Position numbers and translations under genes: made by a program
In this document: piece after piece, positions 35,526 through 47,726 of the stretch
How positions within the stretch are numbered: position 1 is the stretch's first letter
How the letters are laid out: each line of letters opens with the position of its first letter
Notes under the pieces: model-generated
What the model saw: the letters and a program-made list of their open reading frames with translations, nothing else
Database searches by the model: none
Told to the model about the DNA's origin: nothing
NCBI RefSeq assembly: GCF_004101245.1
Contig: NZ_SCIN01000003.1
Span: 620,001 to 684,000 of the forward strand
DNA length: 64,000 nt
Source: Sphingomonas sp. UV9
Lineage (GTDB): Bacteria; Pseudomonadota; Alphaproteobacteria; Sphingomonadales; Sphingomonadaceae
Reading direction: 5' to 3'

Positions 35526-37028
35526 ATGATCCGCCTGCTGCTCCTCCTCGCGCTGACTTTCGGGTTGGCCAGTTCCGCGTCGGCCGACGATATCGCCGCC
35601 GCCGGGCGCGGCGTGGTGCGCGTCGTGACGATCGCGGTGGTCGACGATCAGGTGGTCGGCTTCGGGCACGGCAGCGGCTTCGCGATCGCGCCAAACCGGA
35701 TCGTCACCAACGCGCACGTCGTCGATCTCGCCAAGCGGTATCCCGACAACGTCGTCGTCGGGATCGTGCCGACCGAGGGCGACAAATCCTATCAGGGCAA
35801 GGTGATCGCGTATGATTCGCAGCGCGACCTGGCGCTGATCGAGTTCACCGGTGCGCGCCTGCCGCCGAGCGCGCTGTATACCGGGCCGATGAGCGAGGGC
35901 GACGCGGTGGTGTCGCTCGGGTTTCCCGGCAATGTCGACCTGGCGACCGCGCGGTCGGCGGCGGATTATATCCGGCCGATGACGCCGGTGCGCTCGGAGG
36001 GCGTGCTGTCGGGCCGGCGCGCGCTCAGCAACGTCGAGGTGCTGCTCCACACCGCCAGCATCGCGCGCGGCAATTCGGGCGGCCCCCTGCTCGATCGCTG
36101 CGGGCGGGTGATCGGCGTGAACTCGGCGATCACGCGCGGCGAGGACGGCGATTCGACGTTCGGCTTCGCGATCGCTGATACCGAGCTGGCCGGTTTTCTG
36201 CGCGACGCGAAACAGCCTTATGCGTCGATCGGCACGGGCTGCACGTCGATCGAGGATCGCCTGCGACAGGACAGCGACGCAGACGCCCGGGCGACCGCCG
36301 ATGCGGCGGCCGCCAAGCGCGACGCCGCGACCCAGGATGCGATGGCGCGCGAGGTGGCGCTGGAGAAGGCGCGGACCGAGGCCGGGCGCACGCGCGAAAA
36401 CGTGATGGCGATCGCGGGGCTGTTGCTGGTGGCGGGCGCGCTGGTGATCGGGAGTGCGGGTCTGCTCGAATCGCGTGGCCAGCGGCGGCAGGCGATCTGG
36501 GCGGTGTCGGTCGGCGGCGTCAGCGTGCTGGTCGCGATCATCGTGTTCGTGCTGCGGCCCTCGGGTGAGGTCGACCTCCCGGTGTCCGCGCTGCCAAAGT
36601 CGCGCCTGTCGACGCCCGATGCCGCGCTCGGCAAGCTGATGTGCACGCTGATCCCCGAGCGGAGCCGGATCACGATCTCGTCAAGCGACGACGTGCCGAT
36701 CGACTGGGGAGCCAAGGGCTGCATGAACCGCAAGACGCAATATGTCGGCGCGAATGGCCGCTTCGACCGCGTGCTGGTGCCGGACAATGAACAGACCGTG
36801 TCGGTGCTGTCGTTCGATCCGGCGACCCGGGTCTATTCGAACACGCGGTACCTGCTGTCCGCGGCGGACATGGAGGCGGCGCGCAAGGCGCGGGGCGTGG
36901 TGCCCAATGTGTGCCGGATGGACGACGCCGCGATCGCGCGCCTGGCGGGTCAACAGGCGGCGATCCGCGCGGTGCTGCCGCCCCTGCCGAACGAGAAGCT
37001 CGTCTATCGGTGCGCGGCGACGCGATGA
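35526..37028 (+). CDS. trypsin-like serine protease with membrane anchor
   Basis: A 500-residue exported protein: signal peptide (residues 1-20, LLLLLALTFGLASSASA), then a trypsin-fold domain to about residue 230 with His64 in TNAHVVD, Asp101 in RDLALIEF and Ser184 in RGNSGGPL, a complete DegP-like triad but no PDZ domain. A coiled region (about 265-300, Ala/Glu/Arg-rich) leads to two membrane helices near 305-325 and 335-350, and the last 150 residues form a second globular part of unknown fold. The second part may sense or tether. Substrate unknown. A putative metalloprotease gene follows 74 bases downstream on the same strand. Confidence 0.85.
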   Translation: MIRLLLLLALTFGLASSASADDIAAAGRGVVRVVTIAVVDDQVVGFGHGSGFAIAPNRIVTNAHVVDLAKRYPDNVVVGIVPTEGDKSYQGKVIAYDSQRDLALIEFTGARLPPSALYTGPMSEGDAVVSLGFPGNVDLATARSAADYIRPMTPVRSEGVLSGRRALSNVEVLLHTASIARGNSGGPLLDRCGRVIGVNSAITRGEDGDSTFGFAIADTELAGFLRDAKQPYASIGTGCTSIEDRLRQDSDADARATADAAAAKRDAATQDAMAREVALEKARTEAGRTRENVMAIAGLLLVAGALVIGSAGLLESRGQRRQAIWAVSVGGVSVLVAIIVFVLRPSGEVDLPVSALPKSRLSTPDAALGKLMCTLIPERSRITISSSDDVPIDWGAKGCMNRKTQYVGANGRFDRVLVPDNEQTVSVLSFDPATRVYSNTRYLLSAADMEAARKARGVVPNVCRMDDAAIARLAGQQAAIRAVLPPLPNEKLVYRCAATR

Positions 37029-37039
37029 TCCGAAATCAA

Positions 37040-37061
37040 CGGTTTGCCGCTCGGCAAACCG
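37040..37061. repeat. hairpin between protease genes
   Basis: CGGTTTGCCG, loop CT... CGGCAAACCG: a ten-base near-perfect stem 12 bases past the stop of the serine protease gene. There is no T-run, so it may slow RNA decay rather than stop transcription of the next gene. Confidence 0.5.
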
Positions 37062-37102
37062 GGAGATGCGTGGCAGGATGATCGCATGACGAGGGGGCGG
37101 GC

Positions 37103-38689
37103 ATGCGACGGACGGGGCTGAACGCGGCGATACGGTTGGGTTTGGGCTGTGCGGCGGGCTTCGGTGCCGTCGTCGCGGCGGCACCCGCGTCGGCGAAGTG
37201 GATGCGCGTGACGTCCGACCATTTCGTCATCTATGCCGATCAGTCGCCGGCCGAGCTGGAAAAGATGGCGACCCGGCTCGAACGCTTCGACGGCGCGATC
37301 CGCTATCTGCATCGCACGCCCGAAGCGGCCGGCGCGAAGGGTACGAATCGCGTCACCGTGTATGTGGCAAGCGACGTGGCTGCGATCCGCAAATTATCGG
37401 GCGATAAGACTATCGCGGGCTTCTACCTGCCGCGCGCCAGCGGATCGGTCGCGTTCACGCCGCGCACCGGCGATACCGGCGGCATGCCGCAGATCGTGCT
37501 GTTCCACGAATATGCGCATCATTTCCTGCTCGGCAATTACGCCGCGGCCTATCCGGGCTGGTTCTCCGAAGGCTATGCCGAGTTCGTCTCGACCGCCGCC
37601 TTCGAGAAGACCTATGTCCAACTCGGGGTCGCGGCGCAGCACCGCGCGTACAGCCTGTTGCAGGCCAAGCCACTGCCCGCCGCGACCTTGTTCGCGACCG
37701 GCCAGCGTATGACCAGGGACCAGCGCGCATCCATGTATGCGCGTGGCTGGCTGCTGACGCATTACATCATGTTCGATGCCGCGCGCGGGAAGCAGCTGGG
37801 CAGCTATCTGACCGCGCTCAACAGCGGCACGCCCAGTATCGCGGCGGCGACCGCGGCGTTCGGCGACTTGCGCGCGCTCGACAAGGCGCTCGACGCCTAT
37901 CTCCGCCAGTCGCGGATTCCGGGGCTGCGCATTCCCTATGACAAACTGCCTGCGGTGACGGTCGACGTGACGCCACTGTCGCCGGGCGCGGCGGCGCTGG
38001 TCGAGTTGCGAATGCAGTCGGAACGCGGCGTCAATCGCACGACCGCGCAGCCGATCTTCGTGCGCGCGGCAAAGATTGCGGCTGCCTATCCGGCCGACGC
38101 GGTGGCGCAGGGCTGGCTCGCGGAGATGGCCTATGACGCGGGCAGTGACGGCGAGGCGGAGGCGGCGGCGGACCGTGCGCTGGCCGCCGATCCGACGTCG
38201 GCGCAGGCTATGCTGTACAAGGCGCGCGTGCTGGTGCGGCGCGCGGCCATGGCCAAGTCCAGCGACCCTGCGGTCTGGGCAGTGGCGCGCCGCTGGATCG
38301 TCAAGGCGAACCGCCAGTCCCCCGACGATGCCGACGCGCTCGAGGTCTATTATGACAGCTTTCGCGCCGAGGGCGCCAAGCCTTCCGCTCCCGCGATCGC
38401 TGGGATCAACCGCGCGCTCGAACTCGTGCCGCAGGATCCGTCGCTGCGGTTCGAGGTGGCGGCGCAGGCGATCCTCGGCGGCAACAACGCCGCTGCCAAG
38501 ACGGCGCTGCAGCCGCTCGCGTTCGATCCGCACCGGCCCGCCGACAACCCGGCGGCACGGCTGATCGCGATCCTCGATTCGGGTGCGACCGGGCCAGCCG
38601 CAATGCGCGCGCTTACCAAAGCCCAAGGCGAGACCGGCGGCGAGGCCGAGGGCGGTGGCGGCGCCGCACCGCCCGCCACCGCGCCTTAA
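37103..38689 (+). CDS. putative zinc metalloprotease of gluzincin type with TPR-like C-terminus
   Basis: A 528-residue exported protein. Signal peptide at residues 1-31 (GCAAGFGAVVAAAPASA). The central domain has the zinc motif HEYAH (135-139) and a downstream acidic stretch GWFSEGYAEF (Glu156 or Glu160), which is the third-ligand pattern of gluzincins of the Peptidase MA group. Residues 310-500 are helical and TPR-like (repeated A-x-x-A-x-x-A-L-A patterns), ending in a Gly/Pro/Ala tail. No signature of a named family is fully certain. It is cotranscribed-looking with the serine protease gene upstream, and both seem envelope-located. Confidence 0.78.
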   Translation: MRRTGLNAAIRLGLGCAAGFGAVVAAAPASAKWMRVTSDHFVIYADQSPAELEKMATRLERFDGAIRYLHRTPEAAGAKGTNRVTVYVASDVAAIRKLSGDKTIAGFYLPRASGSVAFTPRTGDTGGMPQIVLFHEYAHHFLLGNYAAAYPGWFSEGYAEFVSTAAFEKTYVQLGVAAQHRAYSLLQAKPLPAATLFATGQRMTRDQRASMYARGWLLTHYIMFDAARGKQLGSYLTALNSGTPSIAAATAAFGDLRALDKALDAYLRQSRIPGLRIPYDKLPAVTVDVTPLSPGAAALVELRMQSERGVNRTTAQPIFVRAAKIAAAYPADAVAQGWLAEMAYDAGSDGEAEAAADRALAADPTSAQAMLYKARVLVRRAAMAKSSDPAVWAVARRWIVKANRQSPDDADALEVYYDSFRAEGAKPSAPAIAGINRALELVPQDPSLRFEVAAQAILGGNNAAAKTALQPLAFDPHRPADNPAARLIAILDSGATGPAAMRALTKAQGETGGEAEGGGGAAPPATAP

Positions 38690-38770
38690 CGCTCCCGCGC
38701 GAGCCCCCTAGCGCTCCCGCGCCAGCCCCCTAGCGCTCTCGCGCCAGCCCCCTAGCGCTCTCGCGCGAGC
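38688..38770. repeat. 22-bp tandem repeat over the ada stop codon
   Basis: About three and a half copies of a 22-base unit, TAGCGCTCYCGCGCSAGCCCCC, run from the metalloprotease stop codon through the end of ada. Read on the minus strand each unit repeats the last codons of ada, including its TAG. The sequence reads as local tandem duplication of the gene's 3' end rather than a spacer element. Confidence 0.8.
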
Positions 38771-39783
38771 AGCGCGCGTTTGCGGTCGAGGCCGTAGGCA
38801 TAGCCGCCGAGCGCGCCACCGATGCGTTGCGCGCGGTGGCAGGGTATGACGATCGAGACCGGGTTCTGCCCGCACGCGCTGCCGGCCGCGCGGACCGCGG
38901 CGGGGCGGCCGGCCAGCGCTGCAAGTTCGCTGTAGGTGCGGGTTTCTCCGATCGGAATCGTCCGCAGCGCCTGCCAGATCGCCTCCTGGAACGCGGTGCC
39001 GCGGACATCTAGCGGAAGATCGTGGTCGCGATCGGGGGATTCGACGGCCGCCACCACCTGTGCGGCGAGGTCTGCGAGGGCTGTGTCGCCCGGTTCGATA
39101 GCAGCATTGGGGAAGCGGCGGCGGAGTTCGTCGGCGTCTTCGTCGAACGACACACGGCAGAGACCCTTGTCGGTAGCGGCGACGAACAGCGCGCCGAGGC
39201 TCGTGTCAGCCACCGTCCAGCGGATCGTCACGCCTTCACCGCCGCGGGCCCAGGCGCTGGGCGCCATGCCGAGCCGTTTCGCGTCCGCCTCGTAGAACCG
39301 GCTGGGGGCGGAATAGCCGGCGTCGTAGATCGCTTCGGTCACGGTCGAGTCCTCCGATAAGGCGTCGCGTGCGCGGCCGGTGCGCAGGGCCCGCGCATAG
39401 GCGGCGGGGGTGACGCCGGTGGCGCGTTTGAACAGGCGGTGGAAATGGTGCGGCGCGTAGCCGACCTTCGCCGCGACCGCGTCGAGCGAGAGGCGGTCGT
39501 CGGCGGCTTCGAGCAATGCGATTGCGGCGGCGACGGCGATCCGGTCGCGACCCACTTCGTCCGGGATGCAGCGCAGGCAGGCGCGGAAGCCGGCGGCGCG
39601 CGCGCTAACTGGGTCGGGGTGGAAGGTGACGTTCTCGCGCTTGGGGTGGCGGGCCGGGCAGCTCGGCTTGCAGTAGATGCCGGTGGTCGTCACGCCCACG
39701 ACGAACCGGCCATCCCACGCGCGATCGCGGCGCTCGAATGCGATCCAGGCGGCGTCGTCGTCGAGTGCGGGGGCGGTGCTCAT
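38752..39783 (-). CDS. ada: bifunctional Ada: methylated-DNA-protein-cysteine methyltransferase and transcriptional regulator
   Basis: Repairs O6-alkylguanine and methylphosphotriesters and activates the adaptive response. The 343-residue protein has the N-terminal zinc/methyl-acceptor cysteines Cys38, Cys42, Cys69 and Cys72 (GIYCKPSCPARHPKRENV, ACLRCIPDE), an AraC-type helix-turn-helix (LDAVAAKVGYAPHHFHRLFKRATGVTPAAYARALR) at about 100-145, and the C-terminal methyltransferase active site IPCHRAQR with Cys315. All three modules appear intact. It is divergent to the SDR gene and converges on the metalloprotease gene. Confidence 0.95.
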   Translation of the reverse strand: MSTAPALDDDAAWIAFERRDRAWDGRFVVGVTTTGIYCKPSCPARHPKRENVTFHPDPVSARAAGFRACLRCIPDEVGRDRIAVAAAIALLEAADDRLSLDAVAAKVGYAPHHFHRLFKRATGVTPAAYARALRTGRARDALSEDSTVTEAIYDAGYSAPSRFYEADAKRLGMAPSAWARGGEGVTIRWTVADTSLGALFVAATDKGLCRVSFDEDADELRRRFPNAAIEPGDTALADLAAQVVAAVESPDRDHDLPLDVRGTAFQEAIWQALRTIPIGETRTYSELAALAGRPAAVRAAGSACGQNPVSIVIPCHRAQRIGGALGGYAYGLDRKRALLARER

Positions 39784-39897
39784 GATGCGGTTATAGGCGC
39801 TCGCAGAGAGCGCGCATCCCGTGGCTTGCGGTCAAACGTCGGAGCCATTGGCGTGGCGGGCCGTTCTTCCTCGTATCACCTTATAGAAAGACGTCTC

Positions 39898-40743
39898 ATG
39901 GCCACCGACACCCCCGTCTGGTTCATCTCCGGCTGCTCGACCGGGTTCGGGCGCGAACTCGCCAAGCTCGTGCTCGCGCGCGGTTGGCGTGCGGTCGTCA
40001 CCGCGCGCGATGCGGCGCGGGTCGCCGATCTCGCGGACGGGGTGGGGGACCGCGCGCTGGCGGTGTCGCTCGACGTCACTGATCAGGCGCAGATCGACGA
40101 CGCGGTCGCGCAGGCCAAGGCCAAGTTCGGACGGATCGACGTGCTCGTGAACAATGCGGGCTATGGCTATCAGGCGTCGATCGAGGAGGGCGACGACGCC
40201 GAAATCCGCGCGCAGTTCGATGCGAACGTGTTCGGGCTGTTCGCGATGACCCGCGCGGTGCTGCCGATCCTGCGCGCGCAGCGGAGCGGGCATATCATCA
40301 ACATCACCTCGGTCGCCGGGTTGGTCGGGTTTCCGGGCTCGGGTTATTACGCCGCGTCGAAGCATGCGGTGGAGGGCTTCTCCGACTCGCTGCTCGCCGA
40401 GGTAGCGCCGCTGGGGGTTCGGGTGACGTGCGTCGAGCCGGGGCCGTTCCGCACCGATTGGGCGGGGCGCTCGCTCAAGCAGACGCCGGTGGCGATCGCG
40501 GACTATGCCGAGACGGCGGGCAAGCGGCTCGACGGCACGCGCGAGATCAGCGGGACGCAGGCGGGTGACCCGGTGCGCGCGGGCGAGGCGATGATCGCGC
40601 TGACCGAGGATGCGAACCCGCCGCGGCATCTGGTGCTGGGGCGCTGGGGGTATGAGGCGGCGGTGCAGAAGGTGGCGGCGCGGTTGAAGGAGATCGAGGC
40701 GCACAAAGCGGCGAGCCTCGGCGCGGATTTTCCGGAGGGGTGA
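39898..40743 (+). CDS. short-chain dehydrogenase/reductase
   Basis: NAD(P)-dependent oxidoreductase of 281 residues. The Rossmann loop GCSTGFGRE is at residues 12-20, NNAG at 85-88, catalytic Ser138 in NITSVAG, and Tyr151/Lys155 in GYYAASKHAVEG. The short opening GCSTGFG (in place of the usual TGxxxGIG) is typical of the SDR subgroup annotated as oxidoreductases with unknown substrate. Start ATG 39898 gives the normal N-terminus; the open frame further upstream is antisense to ada. Substrate not predictable. Confidence 0.9.
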   Translation: MATDTPVWFISGCSTGFGRELAKLVLARGWRAVVTARDAARVADLADGVGDRALAVSLDVTDQAQIDDAVAQAKAKFGRIDVLVNNAGYGYQASIEEGDDAEIRAQFDANVFGLFAMTRAVLPILRAQRSGHIINITSVAGLVGFPGSGYYAASKHAVEGFSDSLLAEVAPLGVRVTCVEPGPFRTDWAGRSLKQTPVAIADYAETAGKRLDGTREISGTQAGDPVRAGEAMIALTEDANPPRHLVLGRWGYEAAVQKVAARLKEIEAHKAASLGADFPEG

Positions 40744-40766
40744 TCACGTAGGACCTACCGCGCACT

Positions 40767-40819
40767 GTTTCCCCGCGAAGGCGGGGACCCAGACTGGGCT
40801 CCCGCCTTCGCGGGAGAAC
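40767..40819. repeat. palindromic repeat, family C
   Basis: TTTCCCCGCGAAGGCGGGGACCCAG faces CTGGGCTCCCGCCTTCGCGGGAGAAC. Related hairpins are at 44102-44150 and 47513-47565. It follows the SDR stop codon by some 25 bases. Confidence 0.75.
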
Positions 40820-40900
40820 AAGGGAAGAAGGGGCTGCCTCCGCGTTCGTAGGCCAGCTGCGCCGAAGTCTCTGACCCTACACTGAGCCCTGTAACAGGGC

Positions 40901-41008
40901 CACGACCCCGGCGAAGGCCGGGGCCCAATTGGGGGACGTCGCTGACGGAGCGCAGCCCTCAATTATTGCCACCTTTCCAATTGGGCCCCGGCCTTCGCCG
41001 GGGTGGTG
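40901..41008. repeat. two-armed repeat, family B
   Basis: ACCCCGGCGAAGGCCGGGGCCCAATTGGGGGACG faces CCAATTGGGCCCCGGCCTTCGCCGGGGTGGTG with GACGGAGCGC near the centre. It sits in the gap between the SDR gene and the dienelactone hydrolase gene, 25 bases before the latter's stop codon; the gap 40744-41032 holds only these two repeat types. Confidence 0.85.
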
Positions 41009-41032
41009 TGGTTGGTGGAGACTCGGCTAACC

Positions 41033-41710
41033 TCAGCCCCCGTTCGCGCGGAACAGCTCCAGCGTCCGCGCCTTCGCCAGATCCGCGCTCGGCTCGTGAT
41101 AGTCCTTCCGCCGGTCCGAATTGAACCCGTGGCCCGCCTCGTAGACGTACACCGTCGAATTCGGCCAATCCTTGGCGATGACCTGCTCGACGCCCTCCAT
41201 CGGGATGCCGTGGTCGTGGCGACCGAAGTGGAGGATGACCGGGACCTTGGGTTCCTCGTCCGCAGCGGCCGGGATCATGCTGCCATAATAGCCGCTCGCC
41301 GCCGCGACGCCGGTGAGCTTGGTCGAGGCGAACCATGCGACCGAGCCGCCATAGCAATAGCCGACCACGAACACCGCGCCGGCCGGCGCCAGCGTGTCGA
41401 TACAGCTCTGGACGTCCTTCAACGACAGGTCGAACGGATGGAGCTGGCGCGCGAGTTCGATGCCGCGGGCGAGGCCGTCGCCCGAATAGTCCGCTTCGAA
41501 GCCGGGATGCTCGCGGTCGAAAAGGGCCGGCGCCAGCACCTCGTAACCGTCGGCGGCGTATTCGTCGCAGAGATCGCGGATATGGTCGGTGACGCCGAAG
41601 ATTTCCTGCACCAGGACCAGCCCGCCGCGGCGCGCGCCGGTCGGCTGCGCATGATAGACCGCGACGGTCGCGCCGTCGGACATCGTCATCGTTTCCATCG
41701 TGCCGGTCAT
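41033..41710 (-). CDS. dienelactone hydrolase family protein
   Basis: A 225-residue alpha/beta hydrolase with nucleophile Cys119 in GYCYGG, the Cys of dienelactone hydrolases, His in YEAGHGFN, and an Asp in GRHDHGIP. Start ATG 41710 behind GAGGAA gives MTGTMETMTM, a short N-terminus; a longer frame upstream runs into a repeat. Members open carbocyclic lactones in aromatic degradation, but no such pathway genes are adjacent, so the physiological substrate is unknown. Confidence 0.86.
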   Translation of the reverse strand: MTGTMETMTMSDGATVAVYHAQPTGARRGGLVLVQEIFGVTDHIRDLCDEYAADGYEVLAPALFDREHPGFEADYSGDGLARGIELARQLHPFDLSLKDVQSCIDTLAPAGAVFVVGYCYGGSVAWFASTKLTGVAAASGYYGSMIPAAADEEPKVPVILHFGRHDHGIPMEGVEQVIAKDWPNSTVYVYEAGHGFNSDRRKDYHEPSADLAKARTLELFRANGG

Positions 41711-41724
41711 TCTGATTCCTCGTT

Positions 41725-41823
41725 CCGTCATGCCGGACTGGTTCCGGCATCCACCGTGCCGCATAGGCAACAAGCCGTAGAGTTAGCGGAGCGGTGGACC
41801 CCGGAACAAGCCCGGGGTGACGG
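41725..41823. repeat. two-armed repeat, family D
   Basis: CCGTCATGCCGGACTGGTTCCGGCATCCACCGT faces GCGGTGGACCCCGGAACAAGCCCGGGGTGACGG. Copies at 56809-56972 and 63100-63196. It lies between the dienelactone hydrolase start and atpH; the remaining 167 bases before atpH hold no recognised gene and could include the ATP synthase promoter. Confidence 0.8.
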
Positions 41824-41990
41824 AAGGCCGATGACAAAACAGTCACAAACCCAGTCCCCCGACCATCCCGCCGGGTTGCCAATCCGGGAACCCGATGCTA
41901 ACCGCGCCGCGTCCCATGAGAGGTGCTTTCGCGCCCTCTTCCCCCATGGGGCGGCAACATTTTCGGTTTCAGGCGAGGATTTACAGGTCC

Positions 41991-44092
<2,102 letters not shown>

Positions 44093-44101
44093 GTAGAACA
44101 T

Positions 44102-44150
44102 GCCCCCGCTGACGCGGGGGCAGGCTGGGCCTCCGCCTTCGCGGAGGAAC
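44102..44150. repeat. hairpin repeat, family C, between atpA and atpG
   Basis: GCCCCCGCTGACGCGGGGGC forms a tight hairpin, followed by CTGGGCCTCCGCCTTCGCGGAGGAAC, a second. Both are in the 70-base gap of the ATP synthase operon, just upstream of the atpG start. Confidence 0.8.
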
Positions 44151-44162
44151 AAAGGGACGTAG

Positions 44163-45052
44163 ATGGCGAGCCTCAAGGCACTCAAGATCCGCATCGGCTC
44201 GGTGAAGTCGACGCAGAAGATCACCAAGGCGATGAAGATGGTCGCCGCTGCAAAACTGCGCCGTGCGCAGGACGCCGCGGTCGCCGGCCGGCCCTATGCC
44301 GAGCGGCTCGAAGCGGTGATGGCGAGCCTTGCGGGGCGCGTCGGCATCGCGCCGGGCGCATCGCCGCTGCTGGCCGGGACCGGCAAGGACCAGGTCCACC
44401 TGATCGTCATCGCGACGTCGGAGCGTGGCTTGGCGGGTGCGTTCAACACCAACATCGTCCGCGCGGCACGCCGCAAGGCCGAGGAGCTGATCGCGGCCGG
44501 CAAGACCGTGAAATTCTATGTCGCGGGCAAGAAGGGTCGCGTGATCAAGCGGTTCTTCCCGAACGACATCCTCGCCGATCACGAGATGAGCCAGATCAAG
44601 AAGCTCGCGTTCAGCGACGCGCAGGAGATCTCCGAAGACCTGATCAAGCGCTTCGGCGAAGGTCAGTTCGACGTCGCGCACCTGTTCTATTCGAAGTTCG
44701 TGTCGGCGCTGGTGCAGATCCCGACCGGGATCCAGATCGTCCCCGTGCCGATCTCGACGATCCCCGGTGCAGAGGCCAAGCCGAACGCACCTGCGGAAGC
44801 CGTGACCGAATACGAGCCAGACGAGGAGGCGATCCTCGCCGACCTGCTGCCGCGCAACGTCGCGATCCAGATCTTCCGCGCGCTGCTCGAAAACGCAGCG
44901 TCGGAGCAGGGCTCGCGCATGAACGCGATGGACAACGCCACGCGCAATGCCGGCGACATGATCACGCGTCTGTCGATCCAGTATAACCGCACGCGTCAGG
45001 CCGCGATCACGACCGAACTGGTCGAGATCATCTCGGGTGCCGAAGCGCTGAA

Positions 45053-45056
<4 letters not shown>
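44163..45056 (+). CDS. atpG: ATP synthase F1 gamma subunit
   Basis: Central rotor shaft of F1, 297 residues. N-terminal helix LKIRIGSVKSTQKITKAMKMVAAAKLRRAQ and the C-terminal helix ENAASEQGSRMNAMDNATRNAGDMITRLSIQYNRTRQAAITTELVEIISGAEAL are the two conserved coiled-coil strands. The middle part is a little longer than in E. coli. Its stop codon overlaps the start of the predicted lipoprotein gene by ATGA. Confidence 0.97.
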
Positions 45057-47114
<2,058 letters not shown>

Positions 47115-47120
47115 GCTTAG

Positions 47121-47219
47121 CTCCCTCCCCTTCAGGGGAGGGTTGGGGTGGGGCCTGACCGCGCGCGTCGCGCCTGCCGCACTCCCCCACCCCGACCCTC
47201 CCCTGAAAGGGGAGGGAGT
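47121..47219. repeat. large inverted repeat between atpD and atpC, family E
   Basis: CTCCCTCCCCTTCAGGGGAGGGTTGGGGTGGG faces CCCCACCCCGACCCTCCCCTGAAAGGGGAGGGAG around a GC-rich centre. The arms pair almost perfectly and each arm is itself a small hairpin. It fills most of the gap before atpC, so epsilon-subunit mRNA or translation may be affected. Confidence 0.85.
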
Positions 47220-47231
47220 GAGAAGATAGAC

Positions 47232-47486
47232 ATGCTGCATTTCGAACTCGTCACGCCAGAAAAGCTCGTCCGCTCGGAGGAGGTCTATATGGTCGTCGTC
47301 CCCGGCACCGAAGGCGATTTCGGCGTATTGGAGGGCCATGCGCCGTTCATGTCGACGGTCCGCGATGGCGGCGTTCAGGTGTATCGCACGCAGAACGGCA
47401 CGCCCGAGACGATCGCGATCCGCGGCGGTTTCGCCGAGGTCAGCGCCAAGGGCCTGACCGTGTTGGCCGAACACGCGGGCGAGTAA
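47232..47486 (+). CDS. atpC: ATP synthase F1 epsilon subunit, short form
   Basis: An 84-residue protein with the N-terminal beta-sandwich of the epsilon subunit: [43 protein letters not shown] and [22 protein letters not shown]. The C-terminal two-helix domain of E. coli epsilon (another 45-50 residues), which can inhibit ATP hydrolysis, is absent. The stop codon is clean, so it is a natural short form rather than a frameshift. Several alphaproteobacteria regulate F1 through a zeta subunit instead, not visible here. ATG 47232 is 12 bases past the end of the repeat. Confidence 0.95.
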   Translation: MLHFELVTPEKLVRSEEVYMVVVPGTEGDFGVLEGHAPFMSTVRDGGVQVYRTQNGTPETIAIRGGFAEVSAKGLTVLAEHAGE

Positions 47487-47512
47487 GCTTACCGTCAACT
47501 GAAGTAAGATTT

Positions 47513-47565
47513 GTTTCCCCGCGAAGGCGGGGACCCAGTCTGGGCACCCGCCTTCGCGGGTGAAC
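47513..47565. repeat. palindromic repeat, family C
   Basis: GTTTCCCCGCGAAGGCGGGGACCCAGTCTGGG faces the ACCCGCCTTCGCGGGTGAAC arm. It lies 27 bases past the atpC stop, at the 3' end of the operon, and may mark the transcript end together with the family B copy that follows. Confidence 0.75.
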
Positions 47566-47581
47566 ATGTCTTCTCTTTGCA

Positions 47582-47689
47582 CCACCCCGGCGAAGGCCGG
47601 GGCCCAGTTGGGAAGGCAGGCGTAACCGGCCGCTGCGTTTACTCAGGCAAGTCCGCCCAACTGGACCCCGGCCTCCGCCGGGGAGGTGG
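47582..47689. repeat. two-armed repeat, family B
   Basis: ACCACCCCGGCGAAGGCCGGGGCCCAGTTGGG faces CCCAACTGGACCCCGGCCTCCGCCGGGGAGGTG. With the preceding family C repeat it fills nearly all of the gap between atpC and the convergent priA gene; no T-tract follows. Confidence 0.85.
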
Positions 47690-47726
47690 CTATGCGGCGC
47701 TCCGCTAATGTGGGCTTCGACTTGGC

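Noticed and set aside
38688..38770. Regular 22-base repeats as a possible CRISPR array
   Set aside because: The units are directly adjacent with no unique spacers and repeat the 3' end of ada, so this is tandem duplication, and no cas gene is present.
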